The notes: generated by a model from the sequence alone, not told the origin. Shown: positions 50,746 to 61,307, counted from the first letter of the stretch. The stretch: DNA of 64,000 nt from Pseudotabrizicola algicola (GCF_010915705.1 NZ_JAAIKE010000004.1:1-64000); one strand, 5' to 3'. Program-made: numbers and translations.

Positions 50746-51240
50746 TCAGTCCAGATGCCGCGTGTCCTGCAGCAGCACCACGATCTCGTCACGCATGTCG
50801 CGCAGATCGGTCACATCGGCGGGCGGCATGCCATTGGCGATGATCGCCTCGTCAAAGGCCTGCATCACATGGTTCTCGCCGTTGCGGATGCTGTCCATCA
50901 CATCCTCGTCGATCTCGTCGAACAGCGCGCGCAGCGAGACCACCGCCTTGTTCACCGTGCCCATAAAGGTGCCATCTGCATCCGGCTCCGCGCCGTGGCG
51001 GATCAGCATGGCGGTCAGCGCGGCGTTGTGCCGGTCATGCAGGGCGCGGAAGCGGTCGGCCACCGGACGGAACTCCGGCTCGGCCTTCTCGACCATCTTC
51101 ACATAACCCACCAGCGCATCCACCGTGCGGCGCTGCACGTTCAGCAGCGCCTCGCTGGCATCGGGGGCGGCCTGCGGCGCGTCACCCTCATGCGCTGTGT
51201 CCGGGGTCAACATCATCGAAGCGGTTGTCGGGGGCAGCAT
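50746..51240 (-). CDS. DUF2383 ferritin-like protein
   Basis: 164 residues from MLPPTTASMM, preceded by AAAGGAA. LLNVQRRTVDALVGYVKMVE and FRALHDRHNAALTAMLIRHG followed by TFMGTVNKAVVSLRALFDEI match DUF2383, a helical-bundle domain related to ferritin-like folds with His/Glu ligands. The N-terminus is flexible. Its cellular role is unknown. Confidence 0.8.
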   Translation of the reverse strand: MLPPTTASMMLTPDTAHEGDAPQAAPDASEALLNVQRRTVDALVGYVKMVEKAEPEFRPVADRFRALHDRHNAALTAMLIRHGAEPDADGTFMGTVNKAVVSLRALFDEIDEDVMDSIRNGENHVMQAFDEAIIANGMPPADVTDLRDMRDEIVVLLQDTRHLD

Positions 51241-51436
51241 GGAAGTTCCTTTCATGCAAATCAGGGGTGCAGGTGAACACCGGTCGATCCGGCCAGAAAG
51301 GCCGGCCAGACCGTGTGGCTCTTGCAAATCAACGCGCAAACGGCCCTGCCGGTTCCCCGCCCGCCCCCGATCCCGAGGCACCCTTGCACCCTGTCCGGTC
51401 GGGCCGGGACGCTGGCACGCCCCGGCCCGACCCGCG

Positions 51437-52225
51437 TCAGAAGGTCAACCCGCAGGCCTCGCGGATCGCGACCTGAACCGGCGAAGGCGGCAGCGCCGGA
51501 TCGAACTCTGCCTTCGGTCGCAGGGGCGGCTGCGCCATGAAGCGGGGCCGCGTCCCCCGATGGGGCTGCGCCGCATGCACAAGGAACGGATGGCACAGAT
51601 AGACCGTGCCCGCCGCCCCCGTCGCAAGCACCTCGGGGCAGTCCGCGGTCGAGGCATATCCCCCTGCCGACAACTGCCGCAAGCTCGCGCCGCCCTCGCC
51701 AAAGGGAAGCAATTCGCGCGCAATCGTCCGGTGTGACCCTTTCCGGATACGGGTCGGCGCGTCATCCGGCCCGACATCCGAAAACAGGAACAGCATCAGC
51801 AACGCGCGCTGGCTGCTCTTCACATTGGCGCGCCATTCCATGAAATCGGGACTGTCGCCAAAGCTGACATCCACATGCCACCCGTCATCGCCGGGGGCAT
51901 CCGCCGAAGGAAAGCGGATCGGAAAGGTACCAAGCCCCTGCGGCGCAATCCAGCGCCCCGCCCCGACAAGTTGGTCATAGGCCCGATGCAGGCGCGGCGT
52001 GTTCGCGGCCTGAAGGAACGCGGGCGAGGCCATTGACGCGACCCGTATCACAGGTTGCGTCCAGTCCTGCGGCCTGTCTGGCGAAAGCCCTATGGCAGAC
52101 CACAGCTCGTCCCTGCACTGCTCTGCCAGTTCGGCAGGAAAGGCCTCGTCGATACGAATGAAGCCGTCGTCGATAAATTCTCTGACCTGACCAGATGTCA
52201 GGCCGCCCTCTGCGGAAGATTCCAT
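51437..52225 (-). CDS. Phytanoyl-CoA dioxygenase family protein
   Basis: 262 residues. The Fe(II)-binding triad is visible as WHVD (HxD) near 140 and the distal His in LCHPFLVHAAQPHRG, with the 2-oxoglutarate-binding Arg soon after (TRPRFM). A first helix reads SGQVREFIDDGFIRIDEAFP. These are 2-oxoglutarate-dependent hydroxylases; the substrate is unknown. Confidence 0.88.
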   Translation of the reverse strand: MESSAEGGLTSGQVREFIDDGFIRIDEAFPAELAEQCRDELWSAIGLSPDRPQDWTQPVIRVASMASPAFLQAANTPRLHRAYDQLVGAGRWIAPQGLGTFPIRFPSADAPGDDGWHVDVSFGDSPDFMEWRANVKSSQRALLMLFLFSDVGPDDAPTRIRKGSHRTIARELLPFGEGGASLRQLSAGGYASTADCPEVLATGAAGTVYLCHPFLVHAAQPHRGTRPRFMAQPPLRPKAEFDPALPPSPVQVAIREACGLTF

Positions 52226-52471
52226 TTTTCCATTCTCCGAACGGCGCCCGCAACAGCGAAGCGCCTTGCATTGATCTCACGGCGCCCTGCGCCGCACGGC
52301 GGGGCCGTTCAGATCAGCGGAAAGAATGTGGACATGAACATCATGCCCGTCAGTTTGCGACAAGGACCGGCGGTCGTCAACTCCCGCAGCCTCCGGATGG
52401 CGCGCAAATGGCGGGTTTGCTCCGATGATGCTCTGCCGCCCGAGGCAGCGGGGGCAAGGCCCCCCGTCGCC

Positions 52472-54526
52472 CTATCCCTCCACCAGCACCACGACCGATT
52501 GCCCCGGCGCGGTGATCGTGCCGCTGGCGGGTTCGGCCATCGCCACCTCGTCGCACGCGCTGCACAGGCGCTGCATCCAGTCACCCTCGGGCAGCACAAA
52601 GTCGCAGTCATCGCCCGCGTTCAGGATCACCAGCACATCGGCCCGCTCGCAGCGGCGCAAGAGCAGCCCCAGCGGCCCGTCCTGCCCCCAGTCGTCCTCG
52701 GCCATCTCGCGCCCGTCGCAATGCAGCCAATGCGCCTCGTCGGCCACGCCGTCACTGTGGCCCGCCCCCACCGCAAAGCGGCGACTGGCCAGCCCCAACT
52801 CCTGCCGCAGCGCGATCATCGCGGCAGTCGCGCGCATCAGGCCCTCGTTGCCCGGCCAGTCGATCCACGCCAGTTCGTTGTCCTGACAATAGGCGTTGTT
52901 GTTGCCGTGCTGGCTGTTGCCCATCTCGTCGCCCGCCAGAATCATCGGCACGCCCTGCGACATCATCAGAGAGGCCAGCATCGCCCGCACCCGCCGCGCC
53001 CGCCCGTGCAGGATGCCCGGATCATCGGTCGGCCCCTCGGCCCCCATGTTGTGCGACAGGTTGTGGTCATGACCATCGGCACTGCCCTCGCCATTGGCCT
53101 CGTTGTGCTTGTTGTCATACGAGACACAGTCCCACAGCGTGAACCCGTCATGCGCCGCCAGAAAGTTGACCGAGGTGGTCGCAGGCCGCCGCGAATGGTG
53201 GAACTGCGTGGGCGAGCCGAGCAGGCGCTGCGACACCCGCCCGCGCAAGCCGCCATCGCGCCGCCAGAACCCGCGCAGATCGTCGCGCGCCTTGTCGTTC
53301 CATTCGCGGAACGGCCAGGGAAAACCCCCGACCTGATAGCCGCCCTCGCCGATATCCCAAGGCTCGGCGATCAGCTTGACATGGGAAAGCACAGGGTCCT
53401 GCCGGATCGCGTTGAAAAACGCGCTTTCCCGCTCGAACCCCGCGCTTTCGCGCCCGAGGGTCGAGGCAAGGTCAAAGCGGAACCCGTCCACATGCATCAC
53501 CTGCACCCAATAGCGCAAGGAATCCAGCACCATGCGCAGCACCATCGGATGCGCCACGTTCAGCGTGTTGCCGCAGCCCGTGGTGTCAAAGCTGTGGCGC
53601 GGATTGTCAGGCGACAACAGGTAGTAAGACGCATTGTCGATCCCCCGGAACGACAGCGTCGGCCCCATCTCGTTGCCCTCGGCGGTGTGGTTGTAGACCA
53701 CGTCCAGCAAGACCTCGATCCCCGCCTCGTGAAAGCGGCGGACCGCGTCCTTGATCTCGGAAAGCTGGCCGGTCTTGAGATAGGGCGCATGGGGCGCAAA
53801 GAACGAAAGCGAGTTGTAGCCCCAGTAATTGCTCAGCCCCTTTTCCAGCAGATGCCGGTCCTGCACGAAGGACTGCACGGGCAACAGCTCGATCGCCGTG
53901 ATCCCCAGCGCCTTCAGATGCTCGATCACCGCAGGCGCGGCCAGCCCCGCAAAGGTGCCGCGATCGGCCTGCACCACACCGTCATGGCGCATGGTCAGCC
54001 CCTTCACATGCGCCTCGTAGATCACCGTCTCTTCCCACGGACGGAAGAGTGCCCGGTCCGCCGACCAGTCATAATTCGGGTCCACCACCCGCGCCTTGGG
54101 CATGAACGCCGCCGAGTCCCGCGCATCGAAGGTCAGGTCATCGGTGCCGATCTCGTATCCGAACAGGCTGTCATCCCAGTCGATCGCCCCCGTCAACTGC
54201 CGCGCATAGGGGTCAAGGAGCAGCTTGTTAGGGTTGAACCGATGCCCCTCCTCCGGCGCATAGGCGCCATGCACGCGGTAGCCATAGGCCTGCCCCGGCG
54301 CGAGCCCCGGCAGATAGCCATACCAGATGCCGCCCTCCATCTCGGGCAGGTCCAGCCGCGCCGTCTCGGTCACGCCATCATCGTCGAACAGACACAGCTC
54401 CACCCGCTCGGCATGGTCGGAGAACAGCGCGAAGTTCACCCCCGCTCCATCATACTCCGCCCCCAGAACCGAAGGCCGGGCCGAGGCCGCGTCGAACACC
54501 AATCCCTGCGGGGCCGCTTTCAGCAT
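52472..54526 (-). CDS. glgX: Glycogen debranching enzyme
   Basis: 684 residues. An N-terminal CBM48 domain (AEYDGAGVNFALFSDHAERV), then a GH13 catalytic barrel with DGFRFDLASTLGR (nucleophile Asp), LIAEPWDIGEGGYQVG (acid/base Glu) and FLAAHDGFTLWD. It hydrolyses alpha-1,6 branches of glycogen limit dextrins. The open frame begins far upstream inside glgC; the true ATG overlaps the glgC stop (ATGA), so the two are coupled. Confidence 0.95.
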   Translation of the reverse strand: MLKAAPQGLVFDAASARPSVLGAEYDGAGVNFALFSDHAERVELCLFDDDGVTETARLDLPEMEGGIWYGYLPGLAPGQAYGYRVHGAYAPEEGHRFNPNKLLLDPYARQLTGAIDWDDSLFGYEIGTDDLTFDARDSAAFMPKARVVDPNYDWSADRALFRPWEETVIYEAHVKGLTMRHDGVVQADRGTFAGLAAPAVIEHLKALGITAIELLPVQSFVQDRHLLEKGLSNYWGYNSLSFFAPHAPYLKTGQLSEIKDAVRRFHEAGIEVLLDVVYNHTAEGNEMGPTLSFRGIDNASYYLLSPDNPRHSFDTTGCGNTLNVAHPMVLRMVLDSLRYWVQVMHVDGFRFDLASTLGRESAGFERESAFFNAIRQDPVLSHVKLIAEPWDIGEGGYQVGGFPWPFREWNDKARDDLRGFWRRDGGLRGRVSQRLLGSPTQFHHSRRPATTSVNFLAAHDGFTLWDCVSYDNKHNEANGEGSADGHDHNLSHNMGAEGPTDDPGILHGRARRVRAMLASLMMSQGVPMILAGDEMGNSQHGNNNAYCQDNELAWIDWPGNEGLMRATAAMIALRQELGLASRRFAVGAGHSDGVADEAHWLHCDGREMAEDDWGQDGPLGLLLRRCERADVLVILNAGDDCDFVLPEGDWMQRLCSACDEVAMAEPASGTITAPGQSVVVLVEG

Positions 54527-55776
54527 CACGACACCACCTGCTGGAACAGCGCCCCGAACCCGCGGCTGGCGCGCGGCTTGCGCAGCGCGCGCCGTGACAG
54601 CATCTGCGTCGTCACCAGAGTGGTTCCCCCCGGTGTCACCCGGAACCAGCGCCGGTCCTCGTCGGGGTCCTCGCCCACCACAAGCCCCTCGGGCAGCGTC
54701 ACCCCGGGCGCGATCAGCGCCTTCGTCAGGCGGCACCCCGGAGACAGCCGCGCGCCATCCATCAGCACCGATTGCTCCATCATGCCCCAACTGGGCTGGC
54801 CATTGCGGTTGCGCAGCGGCGCAAACAGCTTCACCCCGCCCACCGCGGTCGACATGCCAAAACGCGACAGCGCCGGTGCCGCCTCCACTGCAAATGGCCC
54901 CAGATCGGGCGCAGGCAGCGCGCAGGGCGTGTCGCTCTCGAATTGCAGCCACGTCTCGCGCAGCGCATCCAGCGTGCCGACATCGCGCCAGAACACCTCG
55001 TGCCCCTCTGCCGCTTCCCAGTTCCACGCAAAGGCCTGCCCCGCCCGCACCGCACGCGGCAGGATGTCATGGCCAAAGTCATGGCTGCTGCCCGCCAGAG
55101 CCGCATCCTCGGCCAGCATCCGGCGCAGCCATGCCCAGTCGCAGACATAGATCCCCATGCTCGCCAGCGCATGATCCGGATCGCCCGGCAGCGTCGGGGG
55201 CACATCGGGCTTTTCCACGAAATCGGTGATCTTCCCCGCCGCGTTGGCGGTGATCACGCCAAAGCCGCGCGCCTCGTAACGGTCCACCACCTTGGCGGCC
55301 AGCGTCACCTGCGCGCCCGCGCGGCGATGGGCCGCGATCAGCGGGCGGTAATCCATCTGGTACACATGGTCCGCCGACAGGATCAGCACCTCGCGCGGGG
55401 CAAGCGCATCGATCTGCTCCACATTCTTCCAGACCGCATCCGCCGTGCCGCCATAGGACAGCGCCGCCACCTGCTCGCTGCCGCGCCGCACCATCAGCCC
55501 GCCGGGTGCCAGCCGCCCCGACCATGCCACCGCCAGATGCGCCTCAAGGCTTTCGGGCCGGTATTGGCTGGCCACGACCACATTCTGCAAGCCCGATTGC
55601 ACGATGTTCTGCATGGTGAAATCCACGATCCGCCGCCGCCGCACGAAAGGCAGCGCAGGCTTGCAGGTCCGGTCCGTCAACTCGTAAAGGCGCGATCCGC
55701 GCCCGCCCGCAAGCAGGATTGCAACGGGTGCCTTACCGGCATCTTCATGCGTGATTTCAGACACTTGATCGGCCAT
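54526..55776 (-). CDS. glgC: Glucose-1-phosphate adenylyltransferase
   Basis: 416 residues starting MADQVSEITHE; a CGGAG motif precedes this ATG. LAGGRGSRLYELTDRTCKPA is the nucleotide-binding loop, followed by IVDFTMQNIVQSGLQNVVVA, LILSADHVYQMDY, FVEKPDVPP and the C-terminal beta-helix (VLMDGARLSPGCRL). It makes ADP-glucose for glycogen synthesis. No glgA or glgB is in the window. Confidence 0.96.
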   Translation of the reverse strand: MADQVSEITHEDAGKAPVAILLAGGRGSRLYELTDRTCKPALPFVRRRRIVDFTMQNIVQSGLQNVVVASQYRPESLEAHLAVAWSGRLAPGGLMVRRGSEQVAALSYGGTADAVWKNVEQIDALAPREVLILSADHVYQMDYRPLIAAHRRAGAQVTLAAKVVDRYEARGFGVITANAAGKITDFVEKPDVPPTLPGDPDHALASMGIYVCDWAWLRRMLAEDAALAGSSHDFGHDILPRAVRAGQAFAWNWEAAEGHEVFWRDVGTLDALRETWLQFESDTPCALPAPDLGPFAVEAAPALSRFGMSTAVGGVKLFAPLRNRNGQPSWGMMEQSVLMDGARLSPGCRLTKALIAPGVTLPEGLVVGEDPDEDRRWFRVTPGGTTLVTTQMLSRRALRKPRASRGFGALFQQVVS

Positions 55777-55946
55777 GTTGCGAAACTCCGGCAAGAGGGA
55801 ATGGCCCGCGGGGGCCTGTCATTCCACGATGGGGACATGCGGGTTAAACTCGTCACATCGCCAGAGGTTGCATCACTTTTGCATCAAATCTTTCTGCACC
55901 CGCATATTTTTTCGGGCAGGCCGGCACAGCGGCGTGCCGCCTCCGG

Positions 55947-57737
55947 TCAGAGCGGCCAGAACAGCAGGATCGCAGGCACCCCGACCACCGTCACGATCAC
56001 CTCCAGCGGCAGACCCATCCGCCAGTAATCGGAAAACCGATAGCCCCCCGGCCCCATCACGATGGTGTTGTTCTGGTGCCCGATCGGGGTCAGAAAGGCG
56101 CAAGAGGCGGCAATCGCCACCGCCATCAGATAGGAATCGGGGTTGGTGCCTGTCGTCTCGGCCAGACGGATGCCCACAGGCACCGCAAGAATGGCCGTCG
56201 CATTGTTGTTCAGCACGTCCGAGATGAACATGGTCGCCACCATGAGCGCCATCAGCCCGACCCATGCGGGCAGTCCCGCCGTCGCCGCCGCCAGCCCTTC
56301 GGCAATCAGCCCCGAGGCCCCCGTGGTATCCATCGCCACCCCCAGCGGGATCAACGAGGCAAGCAGCACGATCACCGGCCAGTCGATATGTTCATACAGG
56401 TCCTCGACCCCCAGAATCCGCACCAGAACATAGCCCACAACCACCGCGCCCAGCGCCACCGGCATGCTGGTCAGCCCGAGGCTCACGGCCGCAATCGCCA
56501 GCGCGAACATCACCACGGCAGCCACCGAACGCTTTTCCATCGTCACCGTCTCGCGGCGCCCCAGCGGCAACAGACGCAAGGCATCGGCAATGCTGTCGGC
56601 CTGCGTCTCGGGGATCAGCATCAGCAGGATATCCCCCGCCAGAATCCTTGTGTCGCGCAGCTTGTCATGCAGCGTGCGGTCGCGCCGCATGATGCCCAGC
56701 AGCACCGAGTCGTGGTCTACCGCCAGCTTGGCCTGCCGCGCCGTGCGCCCCACGATGCGCGACTGGTCGGTCACGACGAATTCCACCATCACCTCCCCCG
56801 CAAGCGAGATGCGCGGCGCATCGGCGGCCAGCCCGTCGGGGTAGGCCAGTTGCAACTCCACCCGCGCCTCGTCCAGCAGCGTCGGGCTCGCCTCCACCAG
56901 CAGGATATCGCCCACCTCCAGCACGATGGTGTCGGGCAGACCGTAAACACGGCGGCCCCGCCGCTTGACCGCAATCAGGCTGGCGCCCAGTGCCTCGCAA
57001 TCCGCGCGCAGCTCCGCCTTGTTGCGGCCGATGGTCTTGGACTCGTCCGGCACCACCAGTTCGGTCACATAATCGCGCATCCGCGCCTCGACATCCGCGC
57101 CCGCACCGGAATCCTGCCGCTGCGGCACAAAGCGCCAGCCGACAAAGGCCACGAACAAAAGACCCGCCACCGCCACGATGCCGCCCGCATAGGCAAAATC
57201 GAAAAAGCCGAAGGGCGCGCCCAGCGCCTCGCGCCGGAAGCTCGACACGATCAGGTTCGGCGGGGTGCCGATCAGCGTCAGCATCCCGCCCAGAATGGTG
57301 GCAAAGGCCAGCGCCATCAGCGTCAGCCCCGCTCCCCGCCCCGCCTTGCGCGCGGTCGCCACATCCACCGGCATCAGCAGCGCCAGCGCGGTCACATTGT
57401 TCATCACCGCCGAAAGCAGCGCGCCCACCGCGCCCAGCCGCAACACATGCAGCGACACCGGCAGATCGGGGTTCGACAGCACCCGCGCCAGCGCATTGAT
57501 CGCGCCCGTGCGGATCAGCCCCGCCGAGACGACCAGCACCATCGCCACCGTGATCACCGCCGGATGCGCAAAGCCCGAAAACGTCTCTTCCGCAGGGACC
57601 AGCCCCAGCAAGGTGCCGACAATCACCCCGCCCAAGGCCACGATATCATGCCGCACCTTTCCCCAGATCATCAGCACGATTATCACGGCGAAAAGGGCGA
57701 ACAGCAGGGCCTGATCTTGGGTCAATTGGCGATGCAC
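55947..57737 (-). CDS. SLC13/DASS-type permease with two TrkA_C domains
   Basis: 596 residues. Membrane helices at both ends flank two cytoplasmic RCK/TrkA_C domains (about 230-300 and 315-385: PRISLAGEVMVEFVVTDQSR). The SLC13 signature motifs MNNVTALALLMPVDVATARK plus GGMLTLIGTPPNLIVS and their repeat NNNATAILAVPVGIRLAETT plus CAFLTPIGHQNNTIVMGPGG are present. It probably takes up dicarboxylates or sulfate with Na+ under control of the RCK domains. Confidence 0.9.
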   Translation of the reverse strand: MHRQLTQDQALLFALFAVIIVLMIWGKVRHDIVALGGVIVGTLLGLVPAEETFSGFAHPAVITVAMVLVVSAGLIRTGAINALARVLSNPDLPVSLHVLRLGAVGALLSAVMNNVTALALLMPVDVATARKAGRGAGLTLMALAFATILGGMLTLIGTPPNLIVSSFRREALGAPFGFFDFAYAGGIVAVAGLLFVAFVGWRFVPQRQDSGAGADVEARMRDYVTELVVPDESKTIGRNKAELRADCEALGASLIAVKRRGRRVYGLPDTIVLEVGDILLVEASPTLLDEARVELQLAYPDGLAADAPRISLAGEVMVEFVVTDQSRIVGRTARQAKLAVDHDSVLLGIMRRDRTLHDKLRDTRILAGDILLMLIPETQADSIADALRLLPLGRRETVTMEKRSVAAVVMFALAIAAVSLGLTSMPVALGAVVVGYVLVRILGVEDLYEHIDWPVIVLLASLIPLGVAMDTTGASGLIAEGLAAATAGLPAWVGLMALMVATMFISDVLNNNATAILAVPVGIRLAETTGTNPDSYLMAVAIAASCAFLTPIGHQNNTIVMGPGGYRFSDYWRMGLPLEVIVTVVGVPAILLFWPL

Positions 57738-57954
57738 TCCTTGGGGCAGACAGGAAACGTGGCAGCGCCGCTTCGGGTTCCGGCCCGCAGGGGCGCGGCG
57801 CAGATAAATCCGGCCCCTCCGCCGCCGTCGCGCAAAGCACGCCAGCCCGACGCCGGACCCGTCCCGCGCAATTCCTAAGAAACCGTTAAGCCCGCAGGGT
57901 CAACCCGTTGAAATCACGGGAACTCCACAGCCGTAACACAGGGGGCCGCCTTGC

Positions 57955-58224
57955 CTACATCCCCACCCGCGCCGCCCGCCCGCCGCGCCGCCGCGGCGGC
58001 TCGGGCGCGGTCAGCGCCTCGGTCAGCACGCGGGTCATCGGATGCTCCGGTGCCGCCATCCCGTATTCGGCCAGCACCACCCGCAGGGCCTCTGCACTCT
58101 CCACCCCCGGCCGCAGGCTCAAGGCCCAGTCGATGAAGATCGACCGGCACTCCCCGCCCGTGATCCCCTCGATCCGGTAGCTCTCCCGCACCAGCCCCTT
58201 GGGGTCCGCCTCATCCAGCCGCAT
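57955..58224 (-). CDS. Small conserved protein downstream of glnE
   Basis: 89 residues from MRLDEADPKGLVRESYRIEG with GGECRSIFIDWALSL and a basic tail (PPRRRGGRAARVGM). It overlaps the glnE end by 14 bases and is therefore coupled to it. Such proteins occur in Rhodobacterales; no function is known. Confidence 0.72.
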   Translation of the reverse strand: MRLDEADPKGLVRESYRIEGITGGECRSIFIDWALSLRPGVESAEALRVVLAEYGMAAPEHPMTRVLTEALTAPEPPRRRGGRAARVGM

Positions 58225-61009
58225 CACTCGCCTCCCCATCCGCGCCCCCCATCATGGCCGCAATCACCCGCTCGGCCCGCCCCGTCACCGCCTCCAGCCG
58301 CGCCGTCAACGCCTCGGCACTGGCCTCGCCCGTCTCGCGCAGCAGGAACGCCCGCCCCCCGATGCCGAGGCTCTCCATCTCCAATGGCCCCTCGGTCAGC
58401 AGGCGGGTGCCGCATTGCAGCCGCCAGAGCAGCCTGTAGGCATCCAGCAGCGCCGTCTGATCCGAAGGCGACACCCCCGCCGCCGTTCCCGCCGCCACCT
58501 GCCGCTCCACCCCCCGCGCGGCACTGCCCGAGACCAGCGCGATCATCTGCGCGCAGAGTTCCACATCCATCAGCCGCCCCGGCCCGTTCTTGGCCTCCCA
58601 GCTGCCCTTGGCGGGCTTGGCCGCCTGCAACCGCCCGCGCATCGCGGCCACATCGGCGCGCACCGTGGCCCCCTGCCCCTTGCGCGCCAGAAGGTCGCGC
58701 CGGAACGCCTCCACCTCGGCCGCCAGCGCCGCATCCCCCGCCAGCACCCGCGCGCGGGTCAGCGCCAGATGCTCCCAGGTCCAGGCCTCGGCCTCCTGAT
58801 AGCTGGTGAAACTCTGCCACCCCGTCGCCACCGGCCCCTGCCGCCCCGAGGGCCGCAGCCGCATGTCCACCTCGTAAAGCCGCCCCTCGGGCATCTGCGC
58901 GGTCAGCGCCGTGACCACCGCCTGCGTCAGCCGTGCATAATAGGGCCGCGTCGCCAAGGGCTTCGGCCCGTCCGACTGTTCCACCCCCGCCGCATCATAG
59001 ATCATGATGAGGTCCAGATCAGACCCCGCATTCAGCCGCTGCGCCCCCATCGAGCCCATGCCGATCAGCACCGCACCCCGCCCCGGCATCGGCCCGTGCT
59101 TGCGGGCAAACTCCGCCGTCACCACCGGCCACAGCGCGCCCACCACCGCATCGGCCAGATCGGCATAGCTTTTCCCGGCCTCGAAGGCATCGATCAGCCC
59201 GCGCAAGTGATGCACCCCCACCCGGAAATGCCATTCCTTCATCCAGCGCCGCGCGGTATCGAGGCGCTTTTCGTAATCCGGCACCGCCTCCAGCGCCTGC
59301 GCAAGCTCGGCCCGCAAGGCCTGCGTGCCGGGCCACGCGGTCCAGAAACTGCCGCCGATCACCGCATCCAGCACCCCCGCATTGCGCGACAGATGCCGCG
59401 CGAGCGAAGGCGAAGTGCCCGCAATGTCGATGATCAGCTCGATCAGCGTCGGGTTCGCCTCGAACAGCGAGAAAATCTGCACCCCCGCCGGCAATCCCGC
59501 CAGAAAACCATCCAGCGCGCGCAGCGCCTCGTCGGGGTTGGCGGCGCGGTGCAACTGCCGGAGCAGTTGCGGACGCAGCCGCCGGAAGATGCCCTGCGCC
59601 CGTTCGGACCGCAGCGCCGGATAATGGATCCAGCCCGCCACGATCTGCGCGGCCGCCTCCGACAATTCCGGCCCCGCCTCGGCCTCTCCGGGCGCGAAGA
59701 AACTGTCGGTCAGGCTGTCAACGCGCGCGATCCGCTCCAGCAGTCCGGCACGGAACGCGGCCTCCTCCTCGCCGCAAAAGGCGGCAATCCGCGCGACCCC
59801 TTCGGCGGTGACGGGCAGATCATGCGTCTGCGCATCGCCCACCATCTGCAGACGATGTTCCAATTCGCGGTGCGCGCGGTATAGCGCGGTCAACTCGCCC
59901 GCCACATCGGACGGCACCCAGCCCTTGGCCGCCAGCACCGCCAGACCGCCCACAGTGGTGCGGTCGCGCAGATCGGGGTCACGCCCGCCCGCGATCAGCT
60001 GCCGCGTCTGGGTAAAGAACTCGATCTCGCGAATCCCGCCCTGCCCCAGCTTCATGTTGTGGCCTTCCACCACCACGCGGCCATTCAGCCCCCGATGCTC
60101 GCGGATGCGCAGCCGCATGTCATGCGCATCCTGAATCGCGGCAAAGTCCAGATGCTTGCGCCAGACAAACGGGGTCAGCGTTTTCAGGAACCGCTCCCCC
60201 GCCGCCAGATCACCGCCGCAGGGCCGCGCCTTGATATAGGCCGCCCGCTCCCACGTGCGCCCGACGCTTTCGTAATAGCTTTCCGCCGCCGCCATCGACA
60301 GGCAGACAGGGGTGACAGAGGCATCGGGGCGCAGGCGCAGATCGGTGCGAAAGACATAGCCCTCGCCCGTCAGGTCCGACAGCAGCGCCGTCATCTTGCG
60401 GGTCACACGGATGAAGGCGGCCCGCGCCTCCTGCTCGGCCCCCGGATAACGGGTTTCATCGAACAGGCAGATCAGGTCGATGTCCGACGAATAGTTCAGC
60501 TCGCCCGCGCCCATCTTGCCCATCGCAAGGCTGACCATGCCCGCCGCCGTCTCCGCATCCTCGGGCGTGGCCCCGGGGATCTTGCCGCGCCGGATCTCCT
60601 CCGCCACCAGCCGCACCATCGCCAGATGCACCGCCCGGTCGGCCAGCGTGGTCAGCGCGCCGGTGACCGTCTCCAGCGGCCAGACCCCGCCCAGATCGCA
60701 GAGCGCGGTCAGCAGCGCGACGCGCCGCTTGGCAAGCCGCAGCCCCGAGCCGAGATCATCAAGGGCAAGTCCGTCGATCCGGTCGAACTCGGCCTCCAGC
60801 GCCGCCTCGGGCGCTTGCGACAGCGCGGCGCGCAGCCATGCGGCCTCGCGCGTCATCAGCCCGCGCAGGTAAGGGCTGCACCCCGCCGTGGCTGCCAGCA
60901 GCCCTGCCACCTCGGGCGGCAAATCGGCAAAGCCCGCCCGCACCTCGGCAGCGGTGGCAGCGTCAAACGGGTGGGGTGAGCGGGTCAGGCGTGCTGAAAA
61001 ATCGGTCAT
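58211..61009 (-). CDS. glnE: Bifunctional glutamine synthetase adenylyltransferase/adenylyl-removase
   Basis: 932 residues, normal length. Two nucleotidyltransferase domains are visible: MGAGELNYSSDIDLICLFDE (N-terminal, deadenylylation) and MGSMGAQRLNAGSDLDLIMI (C-terminal, adenylylation), separated by a helical linker. It switches glutamine synthetase off and on in response to PII proteins. I chose the ATG at 61009 (MTDFSARL) over the one three codons upstream. Confidence 0.95.
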   Translation of the reverse strand: MTDFSARLTRSPHPFDAATAAEVRAGFADLPPEVAGLLAATAGCSPYLRGLMTREAAWLRAALSQAPEAALEAEFDRIDGLALDDLGSGLRLAKRRVALLTALCDLGGVWPLETVTGALTTLADRAVHLAMVRLVAEEIRRGKIPGATPEDAETAAGMVSLAMGKMGAGELNYSSDIDLICLFDETRYPGAEQEARAAFIRVTRKMTALLSDLTGEGYVFRTDLRLRPDASVTPVCLSMAAAESYYESVGRTWERAAYIKARPCGGDLAAGERFLKTLTPFVWRKHLDFAAIQDAHDMRLRIREHRGLNGRVVVEGHNMKLGQGGIREIEFFTQTRQLIAGGRDPDLRDRTTVGGLAVLAAKGWVPSDVAGELTALYRAHRELEHRLQMVGDAQTHDLPVTAEGVARIAAFCGEEEAAFRAGLLERIARVDSLTDSFFAPGEAEAGPELSEAAAQIVAGWIHYPALRSERAQGIFRRLRPQLLRQLHRAANPDEALRALDGFLAGLPAGVQIFSLFEANPTLIELIIDIAGTSPSLARHLSRNAGVLDAVIGGSFWTAWPGTQALRAELAQALEAVPDYEKRLDTARRWMKEWHFRVGVHHLRGLIDAFEAGKSYADLADAVVGALWPVVTAEFARKHGPMPGRGAVLIGMGSMGAQRLNAGSDLDLIMIYDAAGVEQSDGPKPLATRPYYARLTQAVVTALTAQMPEGRLYEVDMRLRPSGRQGPVATGWQSFTSYQEAEAWTWEHLALTRARVLAGDAALAAEVEAFRRDLLARKGQGATVRADVAAMRGRLQAAKPAKGSWEAKNGPGRLMDVELCAQMIALVSGSAARGVERQVAAGTAAGVSPSDQTALLDAYRLLWRLQCGTRLLTEGPLEMESLGIGGRAFLLRETGEASAEALTARLEAVTGRAERVIAAMMGGADGEASDAAG

Positions 61010-61267
61010 CATGCGCAACAGCTTTGGCCAAGGACAGCGTCCGGGTCAATTCCTGTCAGGCAGGCACAGGCGGCACGCGTCGGGGGGCGCCGCCCCCGCC
61101 TCCGGCCCCGCAGAGCCTGTCCGAAAGGCGCAAGGCAAAGGACGGGCGTCCTCGTGCGCGCGAAAGGTTAAGCCTTCCTGAAGATGAAAGGCCAAGCCCA
61201 TGATTTCATTGACTCGAAGGCGTGTAACACAGCGGGAAGGCCGGATGACATCGCAAGGCCCGCAAAC

Positions 61268-61292
61268 CAAAAATCCCCCACTTTCGCAGGGG
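61268..61292 (-). terminator. Terminator after tRNA-Asp
   Basis: CCCC(T) and GGGG(G) on the minus strand form a short 4-5 bp stem with a 9-nt loop, followed by ATTTTTGG, 15 bases beyond the tRNA 3' end. Confidence 0.5.
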
Positions 61293-61307
61293 CCTTTGGG
61301 GCAGGAA

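Noticed and set aside
52055-55150. A 1031-codon plus-strand open frame
   Set aside because: It is antisense to glgX and glgC, with the Arg/His/Gln-rich composition of a reverse-strand shadow.
56076-57878. A 600-codon plus-strand open frame
   Set aside because: Antisense to the SLC13 permease gene, extremely rich in Arg, His and Gln.
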